A stretch of 64,000 nucleotides of DNA, from contig OZ253455.1 of the NCBI GenBank assembly GCA_965261195.1, positions 3,968,001-4,032,000 of the forward strand, written 5' to 3'. Every line of letters starts with the position of its first letter. Within the stretch, counting starts at the first letter, position 1. This DNA comes from Bin87 sp965261195. GTDB taxonomy: Bacteria; Chloroflexota; Dehalococcoidia; Lucifugimonadales; UBA3495. Made by a program: the position numbers and the translations under genes. The notes under the pieces were generated by a model that made no database searches, had not been told where the DNA came from, and was given only the letters and a program-made list of their open reading frames with translations. Shown piece after piece: positions 8,490 to 17,188 of this stretch.

Positions 8490-9935
8490 ATGGCTGACGT
8501 TAAAACCAGAGAGTTTAAGCCGGCAACGCGCGCCGCGATCGTGGATCCGCAGCTGCGCCAGGCTTTCAAGCGCGCCGGCGAGGGGTTTGATAACGCACGG
8601 CGGGAGGCCGTCGACGAGGTTACGCCGCAGGTGTGGGAGCAGTGGCGTCAACAGGCCCGCAGCATCAAAGAGCACACCATCGGGCATCTGGACTACTACC
8701 TGGAGCTGCTCGAGCGCAACGTCAGCGCCGCCGGCGGACAGGTTCACTTCGCAGCGGACGCGGCGCAGGCCAATGCCATCGTCAGCGAAATCGCGCGCAC
8801 CCGGGGCGTGAAGGTTGCCACCAAGAGCAAATCGATGGTGTCCGAGGAATTGGGGCTGAACCACGTTCTGGAAGCGCAGGGGGTGGAGGTTTTCGAGACC
8901 GACCTGGGCGAGTACATCATCCAGCTGGCCGAGGAGACCCCTTCGCATCTGGTGGCGCCGGCCCTGCACAAGACGCGCGGCCAGGTGGCCCGATTGTTCG
9001 CCGACCAGCTCGGGGTGCCCTACTCGGACGACATTGAGGAGATGGCGAGGGTGGCCCGTGTCGTGCTGCGCCAAAAGTTCCTGGACGCCGACCTGGGTAT
9101 CAGCGGCGCCAATTTCCTGGTGGCCGAGACCGGCACGCTGGTCATCATTACCAACGAAGGGAACGGGCGGTTGTGCACCTCCGCGCCGCGCATCCACATC
9201 GGCATCACGGGCATGGAGAAGGTCATCCCGTCGATGCAGGACTTGGCGGTGTTCCTGCGACTGCTGCCCCGCGCGGCCACGGGACAGCGGATCACGTCCT
9301 ACGTCAGCATGGTTACCGGCCCCCGGCGAGCCGACGACGAGGATGGGCCGGAGGAGTTTCACCTGGTCATTGTCGACAATGGACGCAGCACGTTGCTGCG
9401 TGATCCCGCGCTGCGCGAATCGCTGTATTGCATCCGGTGCGGTGCGTGTCTGAACGTGTGTCCGGTGTACCAACGGGTAGGCGGCCATGCCTACGGATGG
9501 GTTTACCCGGGGCCGATTGGCTCCATCGTTACGCCGGCGCTGGTGGGCGTGGCGCAAGCCGGGGATTTGCCCAACGCATCCACGCTTTGTGGGGCGTGTC
9601 GGGAAGCTTGCCCGGTGCAAATTAACATACCCAGGATGCTGCTGCACCTGCGGCACCAGCTGGCGGAAAGTCCGGATTCCCAGGAACGCACCGCCTCGGA
9701 CACCGACACGTTGATGGCCCGTGGTTTTGCAACCGTTATGTCGAGTCCGGCATTGCTGAAGGTGGCGCGCAGTTTGGGTCGGCTGGCCATGAAACCGTTG
9801 GCCAAAGGCGGCAAGATTGGCCCGTCGCGGCTGCCTTTCCTGTCCCGCTGGACGGCATCGAAAGACCTGCCGGCTCCACCGGCCCGTTCGTTCAGCGACG
9901 TGTGGCGCGACGAACTCTCCCGTGGCGGCAATTAG
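8490..9935 (+). CDS. lutB: L-lactate utilisation protein LutB (LldF), ferredoxin-type iron-sulfur protein
   Basis: Second LutABC subunit, 481 aa, the usual length. The N-terminal LutB/LUD domain contains the conserved TKSKSMVSEELGLNHVLEAQ. Two 4Fe-4S motifs follow: CIRCGACLNVCPVYQ (about residue 314) and CGACREACPVQI (about 370). The ATG at 8490 directly follows lutA. The C-terminal helical region (LLKVARSLGRLAMKPLAKGG) is typical. It passes electrons from lactate oxidation to an unknown acceptor. Confidence 0.92.
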   Translation: MADVKTREFKPATRAAIVDPQLRQAFKRAGEGFDNARREAVDEVTPQVWEQWRQQARSIKEHTIGHLDYYLELLERNVSAAGGQVHFAADAAQANAIVSEIARTRGVKVATKSKSMVSEELGLNHVLEAQGVEVFETDLGEYIIQLAEETPSHLVAPALHKTRGQVARLFADQLGVPYSDDIEEMARVARVVLRQKFLDADLGISGANFLVAETGTLVIITNEGNGRLCTSAPRIHIGITGMEKVIPSMQDLAVFLRLLPRAATGQRITSYVSMVTGPRRADDEDGPEEFHLVIVDNGRSTLLRDPALRESLYCIRCGACLNVCPVYQRVGGHAYGWVYPGPIGSIVTPALVGVAQAGDLPNASTLCGACREACPVQINIPRMLLHLRHQLAESPDSQERTASDTDTLMARGFATVMSSPALLKVARSLGRLAMKPLAKGGKIGPSRLPFLSRWTASKDLPAPPARSFSDVWRDELSRGGN

Positions 9936-9991
9936 CGGGCAGTCGGGCGACGTAACGGTATCCCATACTGTTGAAATCCGAGCATTCTGAT

Positions 9992-10744
9992 ATGTCATTA
10001 GGTATCCCAGCAGCTGATTTCCTGGCGTCGGTACGCGCGGCGTTGGGGCGTGAGGCAGTGCCGCCGGAGACTGCTTACCACCACCTCACCGAGGATGTCG
10101 CAGCCCTGGAATCGCAGGCCGTTGAGATTCGCCAACGCATCGCCGACGAATTGCCGGCCCTGATGGATGGTTTGGCGACCACCGCCGAGCTGCGGGGCTG
10201 GAATGTCCGGCGCGCCGCTGGCGGGGAAGATGCAGTAGATTATGTTGTGTCGTTGGCGCAAAGTCTCAGGATCGAATCGGCCGCGCGCTCGGAGCAATCG
10301 GTGTTTGACCGGGTGCCGGTTGACGGCGCGTTGGCCGGCGTTGGGGTGTTGTGCTGGCCGGCGGTGTATCCGTCTGAGTCAGACCGCGATTCGGTGCGCC
10401 GGCGTCTGTCCGAAACGGGCATGGGCATCACCGGGGCCGACTACGCCATCGCTGAAACCGGATCGGTGATTGTGCTGCCGCGCCGGGGGTTGAGCCGGCT
10501 GGTATCAGTGGTGCCGCCGGTACACGTCGCCATCGTCCGACCCCAGGATGTCCTGGGCACCCTGGACGACCTGTTCGCGCTGCGACGCCTGGAGTATCAC
10601 GGTAACGGGGGCGAGATGGGCAGTTATCTGAATTTCATCACCGGGCCGAGCCGGACGGCGGACATTGAATCTACCATTGTCGTGGGCGTACACGGGCCGC
10701 GTGAGGTTCACCTGGTATTACTGGACACGGAACAAGCGGACTAG
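9992..10744 (+). CDS. lutC: L-lactate utilisation protein LutC (LldG)
   Basis: Third Lut subunit, an LUD-domain protein of 250 aa from ATG 9992 (a TTG at 9971 is possible). The conserved GITGADYAIAETGSVIV and the glycine-rich end TGPSRTADIE identify the family. The motif is shared with LutB, as expected for paralogous LUD domains. The stop is 11 bp before the MNT gene, so the toxin-antitoxin-like pair is likely on the same transcript. Confidence 0.9.
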   Translation: MSLGIPAADFLASVRAALGREAVPPETAYHHLTEDVAALESQAVEIRQRIADELPALMDGLATTAELRGWNVRRAAGGEDAVDYVVSLAQSLRIESAARSEQSVFDRVPVDGALAGVGVLCWPAVYPSESDRDSVRRRLSETGMGITGADYAIAETGSVIVLPRRGLSRLVSVVPPVHVAIVRPQDVLGTLDDLFALRRLEYHGNGGEMGSYLNFITGPSRTADIESTIVVGVHGPREVHLVLLDTEQAD

Positions 10745-10755
10745 GAGTAAGGGCG

Positions 10756-11097
10756 ATGCCAATGCGAGTGGGGTTTTTAAAATTTCGGCGCCAGATGATG
10801 GAACAGCAATTGGCGGAAATGATTGACGTGTTCCCCATTTTGGGAATCCACAAGGCCATCCTCATCGGAGATATGGTCAGCGAGGACTATTCGCCCAGCA
10901 GCAGCATCGACTTTGTTTTTGTACACGAGACCGACCGTCCCTTTGGCCGCCGGGCCGATTTCTTCTCCTATCACATTGGCTCACAGGTGGGGATGACGGC
11001 TCAGGTTTACACTCCTGAGGAGTTCGACGAGTTGAAAGACACGCTGCCGGCGCTGTATCGGGCCTGCACACAAGGAAGGGTGGTTTTTGATGCCTGA
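10756..11097 (+). CDS. MNT-type nucleotidyltransferase-like protein with degenerate active site
   Basis: A 113-aa protein with a minimal nucleotidyltransferase-like core: LIGDMVSEDYSPSSSIDFVF at about residue 35. In active MNT antitoxins this region reads GSxxxGxxxxxSDxD; here GS is GD and the first Asp of DxD is Ser, so catalysis is doubtful. AGGAG lies upstream of the ATG at 10756. The stop overlaps the HEPN start by 8 bp. MNT-HEPN pairs form a known toxin-antitoxin class (MntA/HepT) in which MNT adenylylates HEPN; here the MNT may only be a binding partner. Confidence 0.65.
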   Translation: MPMRVGFLKFRRQMMEQQLAEMIDVFPILGIHKAILIGDMVSEDYSPSSSIDFVFVHETDRPFGRRADFFSYHIGSQVGMTAQVYTPEEFDELKDTLPALYRACTQGRVVFDA

Positions 11098-11491
11098 TTT
11101 TGCTGCGGAAGGCCAGCGCTGGTTCCGGCAGGCGGAGCGCGACCTGGCAGATGCCAGTTTCAACCGGCAGGGCGAGCGGTTCAACGTGGCCTGTTTCCTG
11201 TGTCAGCAGGCCGCTGAGAAAGCGGTGAAGGCGTACCTGTATCGGCGGGGCGCCGAGGACGTGTGGGGCACCTCTCTAATCGACCTGTGCGAAGACGCCA
11301 AGATTTTCGAGATGTTTTTCGACACCATCAAGGCTGAAGCGCGCCAGCTGGACAAGTATTACGACATTACGCGCTATCCGGCGTTCCTGCCGAGCGGCAT
11401 ACCAGCCGAGGCGTTTGACGATGTGGACGCCGAGCGCGCGATGGAGTTGGCCGGGATTGTGGTGGATTTCGTGGCGCAGCGCATCAACTGA
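11090..11491 (+). CDS. HEPN-domain protein
   Basis: A 133-aa all-helical protein with the HEPN pattern: WFRQAERDLADASFN at the N-terminus, ACFLCQQAAEKAVKAYLYRR in helix 2, and YYDITRYPAFLPSGIPAEAF followed by a final helix. The start at ATG 11090 lies inside the end of the MNT gene. I do not see a clear Rx4-6H RNase motif, so it may be of the substrate-binding HEPN class rather than a toxin. The pair follows lutABC closely. Confidence 0.78.
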   Translation: MPDFAAEGQRWFRQAERDLADASFNRQGERFNVACFLCQQAAEKAVKAYLYRRGAEDVWGTSLIDLCEDAKIFEMFFDTIKAEARQLDKYYDITRYPAFLPSGIPAEAFDDVDAERAMELAGIVVDFVAQRIN

Positions 11492-11581
11492 ACAGCTGGC
11501 GTGGTTGAACGTCGCCCCGGGTTAAACGTCAACCTGCGCCTGGGTCGATACAGCGCCGCCTTGGTCATGCGTACCGCCTTG

Positions 11582-11690
11582 GTCATTGCGAGCGTAGCGT
11601 GGCAATCTCGTCGCCGTAGCAACGGCGGTTCGCCGACGTGTCTTCAACCTCATCTAGGTTGCCACGTCGCTACGCTCCCCGCAATGACAG
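11582..11690. repeat. MITE-like palindromic repeat, copy 1
   Basis: An element of about 110 bp whose ends are imperfect inverted repeats: TCATTGCGAGCGTAGCGTGG at the left, matched by CCACGTCGCTACGCTCCCCG before CAATGA at the right. A close copy lies at 60255-60365 and a partial copy near 62347. It has no coding capacity. Confidence 0.75.
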
Positions 11691-11695
11691 GTTAA

Positions 11696-12163
11696 TTACG
11701 AGTGACGCGCCTGGTTCGATACGTCGCCACCGAATATCTCGGCCAGTCGTTCCTGGCGATAGGAGAAGATGCGGTGCAGGTCGCGGCGCACCAGCAGGCG
11801 GTCGGTTAGCCAGCCGCCGAGTACCGAGTATTCCACCACGTCGCGCACCAGCGTGCCGCCGCGGTCGGGCGTGAAGGTGTGCCGGTGCTGCCAGTAGCGA
11901 TACGGCCCGCTAATTTGCTCGTCCACGAAGGAATTCGGCGGGTCCCATAGGGTGATACGACTGCGCCAGGACATTGGGAAGCCGTGCAACCGCAGACGAT
12001 AGTCAATTTCTACTCCGGCGGCCATTTTGATTGGCGGCGGGGTGAGCACTCGAAAACGGAGCAACGACGGCGTGAGCAACTCCAGGTTGAACGCGTCGGC
12101 GTAAAAATCAAAGATTGCAGCGGGCTGGCGAGGCAACCATTGGACGCTCTCGAGGGTGAACAT
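11696..12163 (-). CDS. SRPBCC (START-like) family protein
   Basis: A 155-aa protein of the polyketide-cyclase/dehydrase-like START superfamily. It begins FTLESVQWLPRQPAAIFDFY and includes LEIDYRLRLHG-like text (EIDYRLRLHGFPMSWRSRIT) and PYRYWQHRHTFTPDRGGTLV, typical of ligand-binding SRPBCC proteins annotated as cell-division inhibitor SulA/YfcH-like. The ATG at 12163 is chosen over a TTG at 12175. It lies 16 bp downstream of the glycerate kinase on the same strand, probably in one unit. The ligand is unknown. Confidence 0.78.
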   Translation of the reverse strand: MFTLESVQWLPRQPAAIFDFYADAFNLELLTPSLLRFRVLTPPPIKMAAGVEIDYRLRLHGFPMSWRSRITLWDPPNSFVDEQISGPYRYWQHRHTFTPDRGGTLVRDVVEYSVLGGWLTDRLLVRRDLHRIFSYRQERLAEIFGGDVSNQARHS

Positions 12164-12179
12164 TGCCGTGCCCAATGCG

Positions 12180-13346
12180 TCAGGGGTGCGCGTTTTTCCC
12201 GAGCGCGTTTATACCGAGGTTGTAGAGACGCAAGGCCCGTTCGGCGGCGCGCTCCAGCAATTCCGCTCCCTGAGCGAGGCTGGATGCCAGATCGGTCGGT
12301 GCTTCGGCAATGGATATAATCGCGTCGATGCCGTGGTCATACAGCACATCGTAGCCCGGCCCCAAACCGCCGGCCAGGAGCAAGGTGGGGACGCCGAACG
12401 CCCGGCTGCGGCGGGCAATGCCCACCGGGGCCTTGTCGAAGGCGGTGGAGCGGTCGGCGCGGCCCTCGCCGGTGATTACCAGGTCGGCGGTGGCGGCGTG
12501 GCTATCGAAGTCCAGCACGTCGCACACCATATCGATGCCGGAACGCAATTCGGCGTTGGCAAAGGCAATCAGGCCGGCTCCCAGGCCGCCGGCGGCTCCC
12601 GAACCGGCAGTATGCAACACGTCCACGCCCAGGTCGGACGCTATGACCTGGGCCAGGTTGTCCAGGCACCGGTCGAGTTCGACGACGATTTCGGGAGTGG
12701 CGCCCTTCTGTGGGCCGAAGATGGCGGACGCTCCGGTGTCGCCGCACAGTGGGTTGGTAACGTCGGTGGCGCCGATGATGGTGGCGTCGACCAGACCGGG
12801 ATGCAGGCCGGTGGTGTCGATGCGAGTCAGACCGGATAGCGCCGCTCCGCCGGGCGGCAACTCGGCGCCGCTGGCGTCCAGGAAACGCGCGCCCAGAGCC
12901 GCTGCCATGCCGGCGCCGCCGTCGTTGGTGGCGCTGCCGCCCAGACCGACAATGATGCGATTGAAGCCGCCGTCCAGCGCGGCGCGCATCAGCTCCCCGG
13001 TGCCGAAGGTGGTGGTGGCGCGGGGATTGCGGCGGTCGTCGGGCACGAGGGCCAAACCGGAGGCCAGGGCCATCTCGATGACGGCGGTGCGCCCGTCGCC
13101 CATGACGCCCCACTGCGCGGTGCGGGATTCTCCCAATAGGCCGGTAATCGGGGCGTCGAAGCAACGACCGCCGGTGGTTTCGATGAGCGCAGCCAGTGTG
13201 CCGTCCCCGCCGTCGGCGACCGGGATCAGCGTGGTTTCGGCGTCGGGGATGGCGCGCAACACACCCCGCTGGATGGCGAGGGCAGCATCGCGAGCGCCGA
13301 TGCTCTGCTTGAAGGCCTGGGGGGCGATGACAATACGGAGGGGCAT
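12180..13346 (-). CDS. Glycerate kinase (type II, PF02595)
   Basis: A 388-aa cytosolic kinase that phosphorylates D-glycerate. Family motifs: APQAFKQSIGARDAALAI, PVADGGDGT (residue about 43), GLGGSATNDGGAGMAAALGA (about 134) and ITGEGRADRST (about 290). The length is typical. It would feed glycerate to glycolysis as 2-phosphoglycerate (the usual product for this family). The start ATG 13346 is supported by the family N-terminus MPLRIVIAPQAFK. The C-terminal LYNLGINALGKNAHP is an ordinary tail. Confidence 0.93.
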   Translation of the reverse strand: MPLRIVIAPQAFKQSIGARDAALAIQRGVLRAIPDAETTLIPVADGGDGTLAALIETTGGRCFDAPITGLLGESRTAQWGVMGDGRTAVIEMALASGLALVPDDRRNPRATTTFGTGELMRAALDGGFNRIIVGLGGSATNDGGAGMAAALGARFLDASGAELPPGGAALSGLTRIDTTGLHPGLVDATIIGATDVTNPLCGDTGASAIFGPQKGATPEIVVELDRCLDNLAQVIASDLGVDVLHTAGSGAAGGLGAGLIAFANAELRSGIDMVCDVLDFDSHAATADLVITGEGRADRSTAFDKAPVGIARRSRAFGVPTLLLAGGLGPGYDVLYDHGIDAIISIAEAPTDLASSLAQGAELLERAAERALRLYNLGINALGKNAHP

Positions 13347-13688
13347 ATCCCGATTATACCGCAGTCAGTTGGCGGCAACCGGAGGGCAGGATGCGCCACT
13401 GGCAACGCCCGCAGGGTTCTCATGCGTACACGCTTTGTCAGACCGAACCGGCCGGCTGCGCGAGGAACGGATGGTTCGACAGGCTCAAGATGAGCGGAAG
13501 GTGGTTAGTGCGGATTTTCACCCTCACCCCAACCCTCTCCCATCAAGGGAGAGGGAGCGAGATTGCCGCGCTGCGCTCGCAATGACAGAGCAGGTACGCG
13601 TAGGCCGCCGGTTCAGTAGGCAACGTCCGTATGGTGTGCTACCATCGTCGGGCCGCCGTTAGTGCGTAACAAACCCCGGAGTGATGGG
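13347..13688. repeat. Intergenic block of stacked dispersed repeats
   Basis: This 342-bp gap holds three repeat types in a row: GGTTCGACAGGCTCAAGATG (13473-13492, type as at 7517), the CCCTCTCCC/GGGAGAGGG hairpin (13533-13555), and the GAGATTGCCGCGCTGCGCTC unit (13559-13578, related to the ends of the 11582 element). The same hairpin-then-GAGATTGCC order recurs at 22892-22953. No gene is supported. Confidence 0.65.
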
Positions 13689-15020
13689 ATGCCTACCAAG
13701 CAGGAATTAAAGGACAAGGCTTTTGCCGAGATTGACCAGCGCGCCGATGAGTTAATCAATCTGTCCAAGCAAATACTTGCCAACCCGGAGCCGGGGTTTC
13801 GCGAGTTCAAAACGGCGGCGCTGGTGGGCGACAAGTTTGCGCAGCTGGGCGTTCCCTTCCGCAGCGGCTTGGGCATGACGGGGTTGCGCGGCGAGATAAT
13901 CGGCGGCAGTGAAGGGCCGACCATGGCCATCATTGGCGAGCTGGACAGCCTGATTGTCAACGAACATCCCCACGCCAACGCGGACACCGGCGCCGCCCAC
14001 GCCTGCGGCCATCATTGCCAAATCAGCATGATGCTGGGCGCCACCATGGGTCTGATGCACACGGACGTGCTGCCGAACCTGAGCGGGCGGATCATTCCCA
14101 TTGCGATGCCGGCCGAGGAATACATCGAGATTGAGTACCGGGACGGACTGCGTCGGGCCGGTCAGATTGAATTTCTGGGCGGCAAACCGGAGTTCATCCG
14201 GCTGGGCGAGTTCGACGACGTTCACCTGGCCATGATGGTGCATACCACCAGCACACCCTCCGAAAAGCAGCTGTGCATCAGCGGCACGAGTAACGGCACG
14301 CTGGCCAAGAAAATCCAGTTCATCGGCAAGGGGGCCCATGCCGGCGGGTCGCCGCACTTGGGCATCAACGCGCTGAACGCAGCGACGCTGGCGCTAACGG
14401 CCATCCACTTTAACCGGGAAACCTTTCTGGATAGCGATACCGTGCGAGTGCATCCCATCATCACCAAGGGCGGGGAGGCCGTTAGCGCGGTTCCCGCAGA
14501 TGTGCGGATGGAGACCTTCGTGCGCGGTCGCACGCTGGAAGCAATCATGGACGCCAACCGCAAGGTTGACCGCGCGTTGCGTGCCGGCGCAATGGCGATC
14601 GGCGCAACGGTAAATATCCAGACCATTCCCGGCTACCTGCCGTTGATGCAGAATCAGAAGATGGCGGGCATTTTCGAGGCCAACGCCAACACCCTGGTTG
14701 GCTCCGAGAATGTGGCTAAAATCCAACACCGCACCGGCAGCACCGATATGGGGGACGTTAGCCACCTGATGCCGGTAATTCACCCCTACGTTGGCGGCGC
14801 CACCGGCCTCGGCCACGGGGCCGACTACGTGGTGCAGGATTACCAGCTGGCCGTCATCACGGCCGCCAAGTCGATGGCTGCGACCGTGATCGACCTGTTG
14901 GCCGACGGAGCTACCGAAGCCCGCCAGGTTATTGCCAACCACCGCCCGGAAATGACCTCTCGCGAATACGTGAAATTCATGCGGTCGATGGCATCCGAGG
15001 AAACCTTCTGCGACGCCTAG
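13689..15020 (+). CDS. M20-family amidohydrolase / AbgB-like carboxypeptidase, copy 1
   Basis: A 443-aa zinc hydrolase that would split amide bonds of N-acyl or peptide substrates. Visible features: LANPEPGFREFKTAALVGDK, metal ligands in AAHACGHHCQ (about residue 100), the catalytic Glu in PAEEYIEIE, FIGKGAHAGGSPHLGINALN in the dimerisation lid, and the C-terminal ligand segment STDMGDVSH. The ATG at 13689 follows GGAGTGATGGG. The gene directly upstream of a close paralogue (15101) shows tandem duplication with divergence. The substrate is unknown. Confidence 0.88.
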   Translation: MPTKQELKDKAFAEIDQRADELINLSKQILANPEPGFREFKTAALVGDKFAQLGVPFRSGLGMTGLRGEIIGGSEGPTMAIIGELDSLIVNEHPHANADTGAAHACGHHCQISMMLGATMGLMHTDVLPNLSGRIIPIAMPAEEYIEIEYRDGLRRAGQIEFLGGKPEFIRLGEFDDVHLAMMVHTTSTPSEKQLCISGTSNGTLAKKIQFIGKGAHAGGSPHLGINALNAATLALTAIHFNRETFLDSDTVRVHPIITKGGEAVSAVPADVRMETFVRGRTLEAIMDANRKVDRALRAGAMAIGATVNIQTIPGYLPLMQNQKMAGIFEANANTLVGSENVAKIQHRTGSTDMGDVSHLMPVIHPYVGGATGLGHGADYVVQDYQLAVITAAKSMAATVIDLLADGATEARQVIANHRPEMTSREYVKFMRSMASEETFCDA

Positions 15021-15100
15021 TGTCCCGCCATAGTCCGCCGCTATTACCGCCACCGCTAACGCTCGAACACCGATAACACTCGACCCGCAGGCTCACACCA

Positions 15101-16450
15101 ATGCCAACACGAGAAGAACTGAAAGCCGCGGCCTGTGAGGCTATCGACCGGCGTTCCGATGACCTGATTGCCGTCGCGAAAGACATTCTGAACAACCCGG
15201 AACCCGGCTACAGCGAGTACCGGACGGCCCGGGTGGTCGCCGAGCAGTTCGCCAAACTTGGCATCAAGTTTCGGTCGGGACTAGCGTTGACCGGCCTGAA
15301 GGGGACGGTGAAGGGCGGCGCCGGAAGCGGGCCGCGGGTCGCCATCATTGGGGAGCTGGACAGCCTGATTGTCGACGGCCATCCCCACGCCGCCGCCGAC
15401 ACCAACGCCGCCCACGCCTGCGGCCACCACTGCCAGATCGGCATGATGATTGGCGCCCTGGTGGGCCTGACCCAACCCGAAGTGCTGGCTGAGTTGAACG
15501 GGGAAATTGTACCCTTTGCGGTGCCTGCCGAAGAGTTCATCGAAGTAGCGCGCCGGCTGGAATTGCGGGATAGCGGCAAGATCGAGTTCCTGGGGGGCAA
15601 GCAGGAGCTGATTCGCCTGGGCGAATTTGATGATGTGGACATGGCAATGATGTGCCACACGGCCAGCGACATGGGGGCGCACTCGTTCGCCATGGGGGGC
15701 ACGAGCAACGGGCATATCGTCAAATACGTGCGCTTCAGCGGACGGGCCGCCCACGCCGGCAGCGCGCCGCACCTGGGCGTGAACGCGCTGAACGCGGCAA
15801 CCTTCGCGCTACAGGCCATCAACGCCAACCGCGAGTTGTACCGTGAGCAGGACACCGTCCGCATTCACGGCATCATGACCGCCGGCGGCCAGGCGGTTAA
15901 CTCGGTGCCGTCCGACGTGAGGCTGGAATGGCGGGTGCGGTCGGGCACACCGGAGGCGGTGGTTCGCAATTCCGACATCGTTGACCGTTGTTTCAGGTCC
16001 GGAGCGATGGCGGTTGGGGCCTCAGTGTCCATCACCAACATTCCCGGATACCTGCCAATGCGCCATGACCAACACCTGCTGGAGTTGATGCGTCAGAATT
16101 CGTCGAACCTGCTGAGCGAAAATCGGGTGCTGATGATGCCCGCATCGCGCAACCGCGGCGGTTCCACCGATATGGGCGACCTTAGCCATATCCTGCCATC
16201 GGTTCATCCCTACACGGGTGGCGCACAGGGCGCGGGACACAGCAACGAGTATCTGATTACCAACTACGAGCAAGCGGTGGTGAATCCGGCCAAGATAATG
16301 GCGATGTCGGTCATCGACTTGCTGGCCGAAGGCGGCGCGAAAGGTCGTCAGGTGATCGCGTCGTTCCGACCCTCGATGAACCGTAACGCCTACCTGCACT
16401 TCCAGCGTCAGCGCGCCGAGGTTCTGGAATACGACGGCGCCGGCGGATAG
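15101..16450 (+). CDS. M20-family amidohydrolase / AbgB-like carboxypeptidase, copy 2
   Basis: A 449-aa paralogue of the preceding gene, sharing the same architecture throughout: NNPEPGYSEYRTARVVAEQF, AAHACGHHCQIGMMIGALVG, PAEEFIEVARRLEL, GRAAHAGSAPHLGVNALNAA and STDMGDLSHILPSVHPYTGG. All expected metal-binding positions are kept, so both copies look active. The 80-bp gap between the copies has no terminator, so they are likely cotranscribed. Divergence in the middle suggests different substrates. Confidence 0.88.
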   Translation: MPTREELKAAACEAIDRRSDDLIAVAKDILNNPEPGYSEYRTARVVAEQFAKLGIKFRSGLALTGLKGTVKGGAGSGPRVAIIGELDSLIVDGHPHAAADTNAAHACGHHCQIGMMIGALVGLTQPEVLAELNGEIVPFAVPAEEFIEVARRLELRDSGKIEFLGGKQELIRLGEFDDVDMAMMCHTASDMGAHSFAMGGTSNGHIVKYVRFSGRAAHAGSAPHLGVNALNAATFALQAINANRELYREQDTVRIHGIMTAGGQAVNSVPSDVRLEWRVRSGTPEAVVRNSDIVDRCFRSGAMAVGASVSITNIPGYLPMRHDQHLLELMRQNSSNLLSENRVLMMPASRNRGGSTDMGDLSHILPSVHPYTGGAQGAGHSNEYLITNYEQAVVNPAKIMAMSVIDLLAEGGAKGRQVIASFRPSMNRNAYLHFQRQRAEVLEYDGAGG

Positions 16451-16452
16451 GT

Positions 16453-16489
16453 GGCCCTCACCCCAACCCTCTCCCAGAGGGAGAGGGAG
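16453..16489. repeat. CCCTCTCCC/GGGAGAGGG hairpin repeat
   Basis: A copy of the dispersed hairpin between convergent genes, with arms at 16467-16475 and 16479-16487 and a very short loop. It may double as a terminator for both genes. Confidence 0.55.
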
Positions 16490-17095
16490 TTAGAGGCTAG
16501 TGGTCGTCAACAGCGTCATAATTGCGCCAGCGATCAGCGGGATAGTCAGGTTGTCGTCGACGGGTATCGGGGCCAATTCCACCGCCGCGGCAACGAAGGC
16601 GGTTCCCACCACCGCCCAAGTCCATTGGCCGTAGCCCAGGGCCGACACCACCGCCCAAATCGCCAGCGCTGCCACAATGAAGGCCACCGACCCAACCGGC
16701 GATTTACGCCAAAGCCGCGGGCCCGGCGCGCGCATTCCGACCAGCGCGGCCACCGGGTCACCGACTGCTACGAATAGCAACACCGGTATCGCAACTTCGG
16801 CGCCGAAGAAGTAAAAGGCAAAGAACGCGGCGATGAGGAAGTAGGTTGCACCGGTAATCTGCGCCGTTTCGGAAGTTTTCAGAATCGGCGCGAATACCCG
16901 CAAAAAGAAATGGTTTAGCCAGCCAACCCGCAACCGGCCGGTCTCCAGCGCCAGGGACAATAGCGCGCCGCCGCCCAAAATCGCCATGTACTGCGGCTCG
17001 GGGATGACGAATGCCAGCAGGGTAGTTGCGCTGGCGGCTACAAAGTGGAACAAGCGGCGCCAGGTGGGCGGCGGGGCATCAGGCGGGCGGTTCAT
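16490..17095 (-). CDS. CTP-dependent lipid kinase / phosphatidate cytidylyltransferase-like membrane protein
   Basis: An integral membrane protein of about 201 aa from ATG 17095 (an in-frame GTG/ATG extension to 17173 exists but its first 26 residues look non-coding). It shows six or seven hydrophobic segments, the family patterns WRRLFHFVAASATTLLAFVI and LLFVAVGDPVAALVGMRAPG, then KSPVGSVAF. The GDPVAALVG pattern and following KS are typical of the dolichol kinase/Dgk1/VTE5-like CTP-dependent kinases and CdsA-like proteins. The lipid substrate cannot be told from sequence. Confidence 0.75.
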   Translation of the reverse strand: MNRPPDAPPPTWRRLFHFVAASATTLLAFVIPEPQYMAILGGGALLSLALETGRLRVGWLNHFFLRVFAPILKTSETAQITGATYFLIAAFFAFYFFGAEVAIPVLLFVAVGDPVAALVGMRAPGPRLWRKSPVGSVAFIVAALAIWAVVSALGYGQWTWAVVGTAFVAAAVELAPIPVDDNLTIPLIAGAIMTLLTTTSL

Positions 17096-17188
17096 GGCGG
17101 CGGCGCGCTGACGTTGGACACCCACCGGCCAGCCGCCGGGCGCGTCAACCGACCGGCGCAACCGATTGGACACACGGCAAAACCCGGC

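Noticed and set aside
8220..9998. 592-codon minus-strand open frame
   Set aside because: It is the mirror of lutB/lutC: a His/Arg-rich, low-complexity translation with no domain, no ribosome site and no family features.
12385..13662. 425-codon plus-strand open frame
   Set aside because: Antisense to glycerate kinase; the product is Ser/Pro/Arg-rich and unrecognisable, a common artefact in high-GC DNA.
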